Below, piece after piece: positions 21,899-33,879 of a DNA stretch of 64,000 nt; position 1 is the first letter of the stretch; every line of letters begins with the position of its first letter. Origin of the DNA: Sabellastarte sp. h YS-2021. Lineage: Eukaryota; Annelida; Polychaeta; Sabellida; Sabellidae. The DNA lies in contig OZ024936.1 in the NCBI GenBank assembly GCA_964017235.1, forward strand, positions 16,344,496-16,408,495. The letters are read 5' to 3'. Under the pieces are notes generated by a model. That model searched no databases, had not been told where the DNA came from, and worked only from the letters and a program-made list of their open reading frames with translations. A program made the position numbers and the translations under genes.

Positions 21899-22452
21899 CC
21901 CTTTCACACTACAGGTAGTACATCTCGCAGTAGAAGTTTTACTCGGCAGCTGAACCGCCCACACATCGTCCCATTTCGTCCGAGTTGTTCACACTACAGT
22001 CGGACGGCCACTGATTGGACATGGATTTTTTAACCATCAATAACAGTAGAATGACAGTACTACAAATGGTGGTCAGAAGCAACCTCAACTCACCTTCACT
22101 AGCCATTGGACGAACACATGGCAAAACGGCGAATACCTTAATTAACCTTATATATGACATCAAAAGGCGACCAAATCACAACCTTATGTATACCGTCAAC
22201 CACACCTTTTGTTAGCATATTCAGAAATTCATACATACATGCGCAAAAATCGTCGGCGCATGCCCACGATGCTGAATTCAGAGGTGGAAATTTTAAACAG
22301 TTTAAAACTTCCGTAGGACTCAGAAGGTAATGGATGGTTCGCCACTGACTCGCAAGTTTGCAAATGGATGTCAGACAATGGTCCAAGGATAGGGACGTTT
22401 CACCAAACACGTCCTACCACGGGAGATACCAAATGTAGCGTGACAGGGTCAT
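21899..22452. mobile_element. TIR DNA element, about 550 bp
   Basis: The left end reads CCCCTTTCACACTACAGG with GTAGTACATCTCGCAG following. The right end, reverse complemented, reads CCCTGTCACGCTACATTTGG with TATCTCCCGTGG following, an imperfect terminal inverted repeat. An internal CACACTACAGTCGGACGG near 21990 repeats the terminal phrase. The right 330 bp matches a second copy at 44265-44592, whose end CCCCAGTCACACTACAGC is even closer to the left end here. Short frames inside show no transposase motif, so it is non-autonomous. Confidence 0.7.
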
Positions 22453-24030
22453 AAAGTGATGAAAGAACCATCTTTTAACATAGCAGGCCTGTTAGTTAGA
22501 CCAAATATCTATCTCTTATCCCTCTTTCAACATAAAATTTATGAGCAACAAATCACTAACTATGTCGCGATAACAGATCCTCATGAAATTCTAGGAACTT
22601 GACCCTCCTTGGACCAAAAACAGCCACATTTTGGAGGTGCACCAAAGAAGTTTAAAACATCCACAGTGACTTTTCTTATGAATCTGAAAACAGGCTTGTC
22701 ACGCACTTTAACAAATTATGTGTCAAAAACTGTAAAATAAACCACTTTTTTCAATGTGACAACATTCGGGGCTTCTTATCAGATAAGTGTGAAGGTGGTG
22801 TATACCCAACCCACTGTATTTTACATGGGTATCCAGGTTTTTAGTCAAACCAGTTTTCACAAATTAGCAAAAAAAAAACTATTAATGATTTTTTTTAGAA
22901 TACACACAGAAAAAAAGTATGGCAACCATGAAATCCAAATTTAGTTTGTAATTTAATCAATCCTAGTTTTGCAAAATCTTTTTATCGAAAATTGAAGCAA
23001 TTACCTCCGTGATGACGTCATCTATTCAATTGCTGACGTCATTTGTAGTTTTATTACAGCTTAAGGCATGATCATTTGAGAAGTAAAATAATTATCTTTA
23101 AAGCTAATTACTGTTTTTTTTTCAAATCGATTTTGAGCAGACTTGGGAATTTATAAATACTTAATTTTCAGTCAGATACAAATCTCGTTATTATAAAAAT
23201 CTAGGAAGTTCAAGGAATGTTTGCCCAAAGTTGTAAATGTTGAATTCATTCGAAAATATAATATAACTAATGTAAGAAACACATGACAAAGATAATTCAG
23301 GGAATGGGTATAATTTTTGTCTTTTTCCAATTTCTTTCCAAAGAGTTTGTGTAAAACTAAAATTTGCAATTTTTAATGATATAACCATATTACAGCCACT
23401 TAAATTTAACGAAGTTGGTATGCTTGTTTTCATTGTATAATCACATAAATAAACAAATAAATACCATTAAACTTCATTAAAATGACTTCAATGTATTTCC
23501 CAAATACTATTGGTATATTTAACTATAAAGAACACCTTTTACTAACCATTTATCTTCTAAGCTGCCAGGGTTACTTGTAAAAAGGCGTATATGACCTTGA
23601 AAGTTATTGTTTTACTTGATTTACTACCGCTTAAGAATCACATCAGTGTTTAGGTCATTGAATTTCCGTGCATTGACGTTTTGAATGGAAGTCAATTCGC
23701 ACCAGTTACCAATTGAGCTTTCTGAATGGCGGGCTAATGGATCGAATCAGAGGGTGAAAAAAGGCGGGAAATTCTTGTTTACATAACAGAGTCGCCTGTA
23801 AATTGGTGTCAGGAGTTTCTGGGTTCACAAAATATGTATTTAGAGAGGGCAACAAGTAGGTTTCTGACCTAAATATATTTGCCAGCTATTCTTAAAGACG
23901 CTTGAGTTTTATGGCATCACTGCAAAGTCCTTGCCCTAATTTGGAACAACTTGGACAGAGAAACTTTATTTGCTGTTGTGTGTAACTTAATTAAATTAAT
24001 TTGGATTTAACCTCTTTATCAACACAAAAA
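22453..24030. other. Unassigned AT-rich DNA
   Basis: No gene or repeat family recognised. Contains a close pair of TGACGTCA octamers (23013 and 23034). Confidence 0.4.
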
Positions 24031-24031
24031 A

Positions 24032-24182
24032 AGCCCTCAGTGGCCCAGTGGTTAGCAAGTTTGGCATCTAATCATAGGCTGTCACCCCAGTGCGTGTTCG
24101 AATCCCACAAGTGACAAATATTGAGGACCTGTCGCAATATGACCCTGGCTGTTGAACGGGATGTAAATACCCAACTTTGACC
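24032..24182 (+). mobile_element. tRNA-like SINE, family C
   Basis: Clear head: CCCTCAGTGGCCCAGTGGTT (A box), GCAAGTTTGGCATCTAATCA, B box GTGTTCGAATCCCAC, then ATTGAGGACCTGTCGC and the body TATGACCCTGGCTGTTGAAC ending CCCAACTTTGACC. Its tail meets the tail of a minus-strand family A SINE within a few bases. Confidence 0.9.
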
Positions 24183-24188
24183 TCTTTT

Positions 24189-24535
24189 AACACATTCTAT
24201 AGGTTATATCGCAACAGGTACTTTAAGGGCTGAGGGAGCTAGTACGTACTAGCTGGTCAACACATTCTATAGGTTATATCGCAACAGGTACTTTAAGGGC
24301 TGAGGGAGCTAGTACGTACTAGCTGGTCAACACATTCTATAGGTTATATCGCAACAGGTACTTTAAGGGCAGAGGGCGCCAGTACGTACTAGCTGGTCAA
24401 GATTCTGCACTGTAAACATTTGGGCATTGGTAAGCAACTACCAACTTTCCCACTTAGGGTCAGGTTTTTTTGGATTTGAACTGGTGACCTCAGAGGTGGG
24501 GTGTTAGTGTGATACCCACACTACACTATCAAGTC
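24189..24535 (-). mobile_element. tRNA-like SINE, family A, with triplicated tail segment
   Basis: The right part (24401-24535) is the usual reverse complement of a family A body and head (AGCAACTACCAACTTTCCCA, B box on plus TTTGAACTGGTGACCTC). The left part is three copies of a 70-bp unit (24191-24260, 24261-24330, 24331-24400). The first two are identical; the third differs at a few positions and joins the SINE body in register (AGCTGGTCAAGATTCTGCAC). The unit corresponds to the SINE's tail-proximal segment seen in single copy at 30125-30185. Confidence 0.85.
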
Positions 24536-25575
24536 CCCCCTCACCCTGTGTTATGTATAATAGCGTGGATGTCTAATGATTAAAATCTACATACCACTGG
24601 ACATTACCAACAGTTAACTGTTAGCATTCTCATTGAAGGTTGCAAAGCAAGAACCTCATAACCGGGAATTTCTGATAATATAGTCCATGTTTGACAACAG
24701 CCATACATCCAGCCACTCAGGCAAACAACTGTAGGAACCCACTGTTCACAACTGATACATGTTATATTGCATAAGTGTACATGTATCTTGTGCAACAATA
24801 TGCGTACAGGCAAGTGTACACGTGCCTTCTGATATTACACTACACAGATGTGATTTCTATCAGTAAACTTTAAACTGGTAACCTTACATCAGCACGCCTC
24901 ATTGATTGATTTGACCAGAGATCAGGTACCAGTCTAATGTGATTAACCCCTTGCCATTTGTAACACAAATGAATCTAGCCTTCTAGATTTGTAAAGAAAA
25001 TTACTGTGGTCTTCTTTAATTCCTAGAAAAATACTCATGGGCTATTTTCAGTCTCTTTTTTGTATAATTGATTCTACTTTATACATTAATATTTAATATC
25101 TATATTATTTTTCTTTGGAACGATTTTGTCAAAATTATTTACCAAACTTACGCACTTTTATATATTTCTTAAATTAGTTTAGCTGTGGAACGATGGTAAT
25201 AAAACTGGCGTGGGCTTGGTCAGCATTTTGGTCAATAATTTTGGTTGTAATCTGTGTCTTTAGACACATTCAAAATGGAAAATCTTAGAGAAATTAATGT
25301 TAAATTAGTTAATATTTGAAATGATCAGCCTGAATGATGATAAAAAAGAATCACAATATACATCCCAACATGGTTTTGTAACTTGAAGCAGACTGACTTG
25401 TCGAGTGGTTATCACATTTAAGAAATGACTATACAGTACTCACCGCTGAAGTTGCTGGTCTGAGTCCAGATAGTGATAACATATTAAATACAACGAGGGC
25501 ATTTTTTAATGTTTTACCTCAAATGTTTTGTAGTGGATATAAAACACATAAACAAAACCACCTTCTAGCCCCAGA
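24536..25575. other. Unassigned DNA
   Basis: No gene recognised. A possible very old tRNA-like head lies around 25395-25475 (GTCGAGTGGTTATCAC, TGGTCTGAGTCCAGA). Confidence 0.35.
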
Positions 25576-25752
25576 AAGGCTATGCTTGCCCCTGTTTTTA
25601 TCCCAGAATGATTTTGCTGTAGTTAGGGGTTGCGGGGTTATGTAACAAGACCAAGTTAATCTCTGAGTATTATGGCATCTGATTTACTGGTTCATTAACA
25701 GGCCAGTTGTAAATGTGGTCTGGTGTTTATAGATTTGGGGGACAGATGGGGG
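25576..25752 (-). repeat. Unnamed dispersed repeat R1, copy 1
   Basis: Its reverse complement aligns over its whole length with 36844-37019, at roughly 85% identity by eye. Shared phrases include CAACTGGCCTGTTAATGAAC, ATAATACTCAG, TTGTTACATAACCCCG and AACAGGGGCAAGCATAGCC. No coding frame or tRNA-like promoter is visible. Class unknown. Confidence 0.8.
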
Positions 25753-26379
25753 ATAAGATATTACATGGCTTAATAAATAAATCACTCCGAATACAGAACC
25801 ACATAATACTAATAATAGAAATAATAAGTTTGACTTGTCGAGGCTCCAGTACATAGTATTTAGAAATATGAATCTGTGATAAATCTAATTGGGATAAAGG
25901 ACACTCTACTAAATACTCAGTGAGTCTTGAGAAAGGCCAACAAGTCCCATCAAACCCAGTAGTGCAGATAAATCACTGCTAACTGGGTAATAATAACAAT
26001 ATTACATTTTGCACAGAAGTGAAAAAAATAAGTTATAATACACAAATATTTCTGAGCACAAACAATTATATTTTAATTTGAATACATATTCTGACATATA
26101 GTCATTTATGTTCAAATTAAAATCTGTACATCCTGGTTTTTACATAGAATTCCTACATATTTAAAAGCCAGAGAAATGGATCAGAAACAGTCAAGTAACT
26201 GCAAAGCAGTAGGGAAATAATGAATTGTGAGGCTCACTGGATTAAGAACTGACCCATTCTGGGTTTGTGTCCCATTATCCACTTAATTTAAAGCAACCGG
26301 TGTGACGTCCAAAACATACTTTGAAATTTACAATGTTTGCAGAATTTCTGCCCAAATTTTAACACACATTTGAAGCATT
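25753..26379. other. Unassigned AT-rich DNA
   Basis: No gene or repeat family recognised. Confidence 0.4.
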
Positions 26380-26590
26380 TAAAACACATACTCGCCTCCC
26401 ACCTCTGAGGCCGGGGTTCGGTTCCCGGCACAGCCTCAAGTGGGAATACTGGTAGTTGCTTGCCGTTGGTTGGCAGTTTACAGTACAGAACCTTGACCAA
26501 CTGTATGTACTGGTTTCCTCTGCCCTTCCAACTACACATCAAAATATAACTCATAAGGAACCGGGCATGACATACAACAATAAATAAATC
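26380..26590 (+). mobile_element. tRNA-like SINE, family A
   Basis: Truncated at the very 5' end. ACACATACTCGCCTCCCACC, B box GGGGTTCGGTTCCC, TGGTAGTTGCTTGCCGTTGG, TTTACAGTACAGAACCTTGA, ACTGGTTTCCTCTGCCCTTC, then a tail ending CAATAAATAAATC. Confidence 0.9.
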
Positions 26591-26860
26591 TTTCACAGTG
26601 TACTGAAGCTGAACTGCCATGTTTTATTTTCATGAACTTCACTTCCTCTTGGTTGGCCTTTTTCGATTGGGGATATGATAGAACAATACGTTTGTAGAAT
26701 CCTGCAATAAGAAGAAACTTTCACATTGGAGGGGATTTCCAAAATGTCAAATATGCTACCAATACGGCCCCAGTAACAACAGTCATGATTATTAATAGGA
26801 GAGGATTTCATCCTCAAATGAAAACTTTTCAGAGTCATGCCTTGGGGTTACGTTTTCAAA

Positions 26861-27009
26861 GTCAAAGGTATGGTTTTGCATCCCATTAAACAGCCAGGGT
26901 CATACTGGAAATTCCCTCAGTATTCCCACCTGTGGGAATCAAACCCAAACAGAGGGGACAGCTTGTGGTTAAATGCCAAACTTGCTAACCCACTAGTTTA
27001 CTGGGGACC
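26861..27009 (-). mobile_element. tRNA-like SINE, family C
   Basis: Reverse complement of family C: TTTTGCATCCCATTAAACAG, CCAGGGTCATACTGGAAATT, CCCTCAGTATTCCCACCTGT, B box on plus GGGAATCAAACCC, CAGCTTGTGGTTAAATGCC and AACTTGCTAACCCACTAGTT. Confidence 0.85.
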
Positions 27010-27362
27010 ATTGTCACATGTCCAAATGCATGGCAAATTTAGGCACCAGTACTGTGTGACTGGGGATTAAACCTATCTGTATAGATGGTTTGGTTTGTGA
27101 GTATGTTACTTACTCATCCATTACTTGAGAAACTCTGCTTGAGTTATGAGGTGTTTGTACAGAGTCCTGGTTAGAAGGCAGGGGATAACTTGATGGATGG
27201 CTCATCATTTTTACCTGTAGGGAAATGGAGATTGTAAATAACCATCCAATGGATCTGTGGTATCCACTACAGATGTTATAGATTAATGGGCATTGAGGTA
27301 TGAAAGTTGTTATGTTTTGCCAAGTATCAAAGGTTATGTTATTGCTATCTACTGCTTCATCC
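27010..27362. other. Unassigned DNA
   Basis: Nothing recognised. Confidence 0.4.
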
Positions 27363-27712
27363 TAGTGGGTAACATAGTCGCCTGAGAACACAACGGACCT
27401 GAGTTCAATCCCAGGTATAAGTAGATACACAGTGGCTCAGATATTAAGGTGCCGATGTACGGGTTTTCGATATATTCATGTTTTTGACACTTCGGGGATT
27501 TAATTTTGTTGTTGTTATATTTCTGATAAATTTACTTGAGTTCGTTTTGATACTCATCATTTTCCATTTTTGTTGTCATATGGAAACCCCGTCCATTGAG
27601 GATATAGCTGTCCTGCCACTGGATCCTATACCCAGTGGTAGGTTGATCAACCTCAGGGATGTTTATGAATGAGCATTATATGGCCCCTGTCTTTCAATAA
27701 GAAGAATACCAT
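27363..27712 (+). mobile_element. tRNA-like SINE, family B, interrupted
   Basis: The head is at 27363-27445: CTAGTGGGTAACATAGTCGC (A box) and GAGTTCAATCCCAGG (B box), TACACAGTGGCTCAG. The body resumes near 27612 with CCACTGGATCCTATACCCAG and CAACCTCAGGGATGTTTATG. About 165 bp in between (27446-27611), including GTGCCGATGTACGGGTTTTC, is foreign to the family and replaces the normal GACCACTTAAAATGGC segment. Confidence 0.8.
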
Positions 27713-28224
27713 TAGTTTTGCTGTGATTGTGCAGTTGATAATGGTAATAGCTTTTCTTGCTTAAATTATGGCTTATGAAGCAAAGTGCATTTTACAGTTT
27801 CATCACATCAACAATTTTTTTTTTTTTTTTTTAAAGAAATTCTCTGAAATTACATAATTTATGTAATTGTCATGAAATGTCATGAAGGTTTATCCACGTT
27901 CCATGAATGTCTTGCTGCTATAATTTTCTTTTAAAATCTATACATGCAGACATTTTATGTTTTACAGAAGTTGCATTAGGCCAGACAAATTTTTTTTCCA
28001 AATAACATCATGCAGAATTATAGCCATGAAACTATATGTATGACCTTCAGCTACAGTATTCATTAGTTTGCAACTGCAAACGTAATTGTTAACAGTATTG
28101 CTGATTTGATATGATCATTAATTGTGTAGCAGTTGTCATGTATATATTAGGATGTTTAGTTTAACAGAGAAATACGAGATTATATGCCCACTTTAGCCAT
28201 TGAAATTTGTTCTGGAAGAGGTGT
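27713..28224. other. Unassigned DNA with poly-T run
   Basis: A T-run lies near 27816-27832. No gene recognised. Confidence 0.4.
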
Positions 28225-28458
28225 TGACATGGTGGCACCGTGGTAATACACTCGCCTCTCACCTCTGAGATCAGATTTTGAATCTCAGCCAAAGCTCAAG
28301 TGAGAAAGCTGATAGTTGCTTGCCATTAGTCAGCAGTTTATAGCGCAGAACATTGGCCAATTGTATGCCTTTGTTTCCTCTGCCCTTACTATGCAACACA
28401 ATATTACCCATGTGTGGGTACTAGACATGGCGTCATACACTAAATAAACAAATAAATC
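28225..28458 (+). mobile_element. tRNA-like SINE, family A, full length
   Basis: Starts ACATGGTGGCACCGTGGTAA (A box), then TACACTCGCCTCTCACCTCT, a decayed B box (GATTTTGAATCTC), GATAGTTGCTTGCCATTAGT, TTTATAGCGCAGAACATTGG and tail TAAATAAACAAATAAATC. Confidence 0.9.
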
Positions 28459-29385
28459 AAATTTGTATTGTAGAAAAGTTAAAATATACATTTTACAAAG
28501 AAACCTATGTTTTACTCATATATCCCTCCTCATCGTGCCAGTTTCTCATGTATTTTAAGATAACCAAAATAATAAGCCAATGGCCATTTGGGTTACCAGA
28601 AAACATAGGTATCTGGAAATCTATTATCACACTATTTTTTAGTCAAATCCAGGTTAACGTTACCTCTAACATTAGGAGCAACTCAGAAATGACGTCACAA
28701 TGACCTTAATGACCTCACAGGGTATCTATTTGCTCTACTTCTGTATGTCCTACTTTTCTACCAATCAGACTAGAGATATTAGGTTAATCTTTGGCCTGTA
28801 GCTATGTAACTGGGTCACTAGGTTAGTTCCTCCATGGAATAGTGTGGTTTGGGGCAGTTTCTTTGAGCACAAAAAAATTCTTTGGACTAAATGACTCAGG
28901 AAAGAGCTTTGAAATCCATTATGTAGTTGCAATATGAAATATCATGTATGCTGAAGTTGCTTCATTGAATGTTATTTTTTCAATACTGAATAAGCATCAA
29001 TAGGTGGAAAAACATGTTAAGTGGTATGGTTTAAAGTAAAACTGTTGCAGGTCCATAACAAAAGTTACCAGCCTCTATTTCAGTGCAGCTTAAATCGAAT
29101 TTGAGTTTAAAGGCAGACCAATTGACTAGTCTTTCAAGATAAATGGTTTCATCTTATTTTTATAATGACATGAATATCAAATGTAATATTCAATTGCGGT
29201 GATCAAAAAAACAAGACTCTTAAAATTTACAGGACCTCCTGACCTAGAACTCTAGAAACATACAAGTTCATGAGAATAGTTAGCAGTCCCTGGACATGGC
29301 TGGTGGTGTTAATTTAGTTTACTGGTCTTTTCTATTGATTGATTGCCTGTGCCTTAACTTTGCTTAAATCATGAAACATTAGTAC
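28459..29385. other. Unassigned DNA
   Basis: No gene recognised. One TGACGTCA octamer at 28690. Confidence 0.4.
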
Positions 29386-29540
29386 AAAGGTCACACATGA
29401 ACTTTTACGTCCCATTCGACAGCAAGGGGTCATATTGGGGCAGATCCTCAGTATTGTCACTTGTTGGAGTCAAACCCACACATATGTGACAGCTTGTGAT
29501 TAGATGCTAAACCTGCTAACCCACTATGTTGCTGAAGGCC
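29386..29540 (-). mobile_element. tRNA-like SINE, family C
   Basis: Reverse complement: TTTTACGTCCCATTCGACAG, GGTCATATTGGGGCAGATCC, TCAGTATTGTCACTTGTTGG, B box on plus GAGTCAAACCCAC, CAGCTTGTGATTAGATGC and ACCTGCTAACCCACTATG. Confidence 0.9.
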
Positions 29541-30083
29541 TGTAACACTGTTATAAAACCACCGTTGAATAAATGTTATATATAATATAGAATTGGTGCT
29601 TTAAATATCCTATCCAACTCGAAGAGTGTACATTGAGGTTAACATACCTGAGGCAAACGTAAAATGATTCAATTAACCCATTTCCCCATACATACACACC
29701 CCATTTTCCAATAGCTCTATGTCAGAACCATAGGCATTCATATCTCCTTAACAACTACCACCGCCCCTCCCCACACCCTCAAACCAACAACAGATCACCT
29801 CAGTTCATCAATAATCCAGATGTGATTAGTCCTCCACCACTCAGTCCTGTTTGTAGCAACGTATCCTGGGAAGGCTTGAGGGGATTCGGGGTTAATATTA
29901 GATTATCGCTCAATCCTCAGTCAGCTTGTTCCATTAGAGAAAAGGAATATTACACTCTCCAAGACATAGAGTGCTGGGAGGGATCTGGGTGTCAGATAAA
30001 GCTACAGGATTTGAGAACTTGGCTGTACATGTTACTTTACCCTTTTCTCATATTTCACATAAAGCATCTAAGAAGAGATTCCT
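29541..30083. other. Unassigned DNA
   Basis: No feature recognised. C-rich patch near 29760-29785. Confidence 0.4.
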
Positions 30084-30317
30084 TAATTTATTTATTTATT
30101 TGGGGTTTTACGTCACTTTCAACACTGTACAGGTCATATCACAACCGATAGTTTTGTGGGCAGAGGAAACCAGTAGATACAGTTGGTCAAGGTTCTGTAC
30201 TGTAAACTGCCGACCATCGGTAAGCAACTACCAAGTTTTCAACATAAGGTCAAGGGTTTGAACCACCGACCTCAGAGGTTGGAGGCGAGTGTGTTACCAC
30301 TGCGCCACTGTGGCCCC
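30084..30317 (-). mobile_element. tRNA-like SINE, family A, full length
   Basis: The best minus-strand family A copy: tail TTTATTTATTTATTTGGGGT, CTGTACAGGTCATATCACAA, GGCAGAGGAAACCAGTAGAT, GGTTCTGTACTGTAAACTGC, GTAAGCAACTACC, then the B box (GGGTTTGAACCACC on plus), GCGAGTGTGTTACCACTGCG (A box) and CCACTGTGGCC at the outer edge. Confidence 0.95.
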
Positions 30318-31295
30318 TAGAGGTTGCTTAGAGTTCTCCCCCAGTACCATATGGTTTTAAAACGTGTATGACTTGCTCATTTTTATATCTGTAACCAGCT
30401 GGCTTACCCTTCAAATTTATCATGTCCCAAATTATTAACATGGATTGGTTTGATCCAGAGTATGGAACATTTACACCCGTTTTAGGTAATTGGAAGATCA
30501 ATTACAACAAAACTATCAGTATTGGGTCTGTGTGTAGTGATACATTCTATCATGTTGGAACTACATCTCTTTCCACATATTCATTGTGATGTGCCAGTGT
30601 ATTATGGGAAAATGTCCTGAATGACATATGCGAAAAAAATATATCAAGATTGAAGTTGACAATATGACAAGATTGTGTGACAAGAGAATTATATTGTTCA
30701 TCTTCATGTGTAATATATTTTTCTACATGTCTAAATGGGAGTTGTTTTATGCTTTCATGTTAAGAAATAAAAAAAGGATTCAGAAGTATATTTTATATTA
30801 CTCATTTCTGTGTCACATAACATCTGTGTGAAGGCTCAGTAAACATGTTTTCAGGTGATAATTTAGTGAAGATGCCCTCTTGGTGATAGCTTAGTAAACA
30901 TATATTATTTTGGTGATAGTTATATGATTAACTCAAACCGACCACTGTTACATCTACATGGATTTCGCCACAACAAATAACAAGCACAATTTCTGTAAAA
31001 AATACATTTCTAATGAAGTTTGTGGCATATTTGCAGAGAATATATTAAATGAAATATGAAATCTGCCCTTGTCGATGAGCTTGCCAATGCTAATTGTGCA
31101 CATAGTAAGGGGTGCCTGGAAATATATGGTACATATCTTAGTTTGTATGTAGTACTATCTTGGTCAAATACTGTATGTGTTGGATAGTATAATGAGAAAA
31201 AAATTGAAGACAAAGTCAGTCACTTCCATCCACTTCTCTTGCTTTATTTAGTGTGTCCTTTACAACTAAAAACTATCTAAGTACTCTAAATTTAT
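30318..31295. other. Unassigned AT-rich DNA
   Basis: A short local repeat of GGTGATAGTT/TAGTAAACAT occurs near 30840-30925. No gene recognised. Confidence 0.4.
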
Positions 31296-31556
31296 GTTAA
31301 TGAGACAGGGGTGCACACAGTTTGGCCCTTACATACCCCCCCCCCCCCCCCCACTCCCCGCCTCATCTCAATACATTCTACACTCACAGTTCGTGTTAAT
31401 GAGACCAGGGGTTCCCACAGTTTCACCATTTGTTGCTTCACTGCCCCCCACATCACAATTCATTCTGTACTTACAGTTCGTGTCAATGAGACCGGGGTTC
31501 ACACAGCTTTGCCCTTGTGTTACTTTACTTCACCATCTCAATACATTGTGTCAGTT
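31296..31556. repeat. Minisatellite, 99/87-bp unit, about 2.7 copies
   Basis: Units begin GTTAATGAGACAGG (31296), GTTAATGAGACCAGG (31395) and GTCAATGAGACCGG (31482). Shared phrases are CACACAGTTT and CAATACATTCTACACTCACA. Length variation comes partly from a poly-C run of 17 in unit 1 (31336-31352). Confidence 0.85.
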
Positions 31557-32814
31557 AAGCACACTTAATACTACACACATTCCAATCCCTTTCCACTCCA
31601 GTGCTCGCCATTATTGCAGCCTCTTCCTGTATCAGACAAATCATCCAGAACCGGAAATAGCATTGTGTGACGTCACTGGCAAAGCTATCCAAACAGTGGC
31701 GGCACTCAGACATCGCTTGGTTTAGACTGGCCCTATTAGCCTGGTAAAAGGCTAAATATAATTAATACACTAAAAACTTTAAGGGAAACTGCTCACATAT
31801 CTCAACGATCACTATAGTTGAAAACATAATCCTTTCGTTTAGTGCTGTCTAAACATGATGTTTCAAACACAAACTGGTGATGTCATTCTTGACATATTTA
31901 CGTTTGTATAGCAATAAACTTATCTAATGTTTTTGCGCTGGGATTTGTAACATTGTTGAATTACATTCTACTTTTTCTAGAAAATGAATATATAATTGCA
32001 AAGCCTTCAGTGGGGGCTTCATGGACAAGTGTCTCGTTCATTTGTTTTGTCGTGCACATGACATACAAAATAAATTTGCAAAATAATTTGTAACAACATA
32101 AAGACTTACAAATGAGTTTATGGTTTCAAATGGCATTTACAATTCAAGTTTTGGAGACCCTATAAATCCAATATACACAGGCATTTTCAACAGGGCTTTT
32201 AAAGTGTTATTCGATGACAAAAAAGGCCAAGGATATCTGAAGTCTAATAAGCATTTAATTATTTTAGTATTTATCACACCGCTCTCAGTAAAATCAGTAA
32301 TTCTTTAAATCTGTCATGAGTGACAAGTTCTATAACATATCTTAAAGTGACTTCTAAAGTAACAAATTTTAACATTTAGTTGCTTGGTTTACATCTCTGA
32401 GGTTGTGGGTTCGAGCCTAGCTTACAAGAACATGTGTTGATCACTAAGGTTCTATCTTCATATAACCGAAGCTGTTTAATTGGATGTAAAACCCTATGAC
32501 TATGGTCTTTGTCAACCAAGTATATCAGCTGAATTCACTCCTTGACAGACAGGCTTGCTGAGTTCGTAGGTGGTCAGACCTAAGAAAAATCACAGAGAGA
32601 AATAAATAACAGACAATGAGATAGAAATGGATTTGATGTTTTGAAGTTTTCAGTCAATAAAAACAAGTAGTGTGCTTGCTTTTCCAGTTCATCTAGAATA
32701 AATCAGTCAGAGATTGGTTCTGTTAGGCATCAGTGCTGAGCAAGTATGTGTAACATGAAAGAGAACCACTTAATTCCCAGACTTTCTGAAAGAACTTTTC
32801 ATGTATTTTTTATC
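31557..32814. other. Unassigned DNA with weak SINE trace
   Basis: Around 32380-32510 a tRNA-like B box (GTGGGTTCGAGCC) and a closing TGGATGTAAAACCC resemble a highly diverged family C copy. TGACGTCA at 31668. No gene recognised. Confidence 0.4.
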
Positions 32815-33060
32815 ATTATTAGATTTGGAATGATTTGCCTGGTGATGTACGTTCGGCCACTTCTCTCCACTCATTGAGAAAGAAGCTCAAAATCTATCTC
32901 TTGCACAAACGTATCCATCCTAATTTCTGCTTTTAATGGTTTATCTCTATGGCACTGCTCAGGTTATTGATTATAGTTTTCTGCTTTTTTTCTGTTTGGT
33001 ACGCCTAGAATCTGTCTTTAGATGGGGATTAAGCACTATAAAAATACAATTAGAATTATG
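32815..33060 (+). mobile_element. L2-like LINE 3' fragment
   Basis: From about 32820 the frame reads IWNDLPGDVRSATSLHSLRK followed by KLKIYLLHKRI, the C-terminal end of an L2/CR1 ORF2. After the stop comes a 3' untranslated end with GGGGATTAAGCACTATAAAA near 33026. Only the last 250 bp of the element are present. Confidence 0.85.
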
Positions 33061-33124
33061 CCAATACGTTTATAAGACATTGCTTCAAAGGAAAGATACC
33101 TCCCTCTCTCTTTCTCTCGGTAAG

Positions 33125-33360
33125 GGGGACTCATTGGTGTAGTAGGTAATAGCCTCACCTCCCACCTCTGAGGTCAGTGGTTCGAACCCGTGGACCCATT
33201 CCTATGTGGGAAAGTTGCTTACCGATGGCTGACAGTTTAAAGTACAGAATATTAACTAACTAATATGTGCTGATTTCCTCTAATCATAAAACTACCCATC
33301 TTGATATAATGTATACAATGTGTTGAAGGTAAATTTAAACCCAAATAGATCAAATCAAAT
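33125..33360 (+). mobile_element. tRNA-like SINE, family A
   Basis: Head GTGTAGTAGGTAATAGCCTC, TCCCACCTCTGAGGTCAG, B box GTGGTTCGAACCC, AAGTTGCTTACCGATGGC, TTTAAAGTACAGAATATT and a tail AAACCCAAATAGATCAAATC. Lies 65 bp downstream of a LINE 3' end. Confidence 0.9.
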
Positions 33361-33879
33361 CTCTCAGTAGCCTTACTCAGTAGCCTTACTGCTCCATCAT
33401 AAGTTGGCGTACACCTTGATTTGGCATATAAGGTAGCATAGAATAACCAATCTACAGTTGGTTGCCAATGGCAACACTTTGATAAATCCTGGGAATGGAT
33501 CATACCACGTAAGGTGGAGTTGATGGACAATTGAAGTGGTGACAAATATAAATTAAATACCTTCGAGAATTTCTAAGTGCAGATTTCAAGTTTCAAAGCA
33601 TATTTAATGATTAGAAATATACATTATCACACACACAAAAAAAAAGATTAAAATAAGGAATTTTGTGTGTATTCAAATTGTGTTCAACTTATGGTGGTGA
33701 GTTATAATAATTTACAATATCAATAAGTTATGGTGGTGGCCTACTTCACATGTTAAACCTGCGTATGACTTTACGCAATATATCTACAACCTGAACGTGT
33801 AAAACATTAATAGAAATGAAAATATAACTGATCATTTTTCCTGAATAAAAGTAATATTTACAGTATTGCTCACAGTTCC

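Noticed and set aside
24191..24400. CRISPR-like array of three repeats
   Set aside because: Units are contiguous without spacers and belong to a SINE tail in animal-type DNA.
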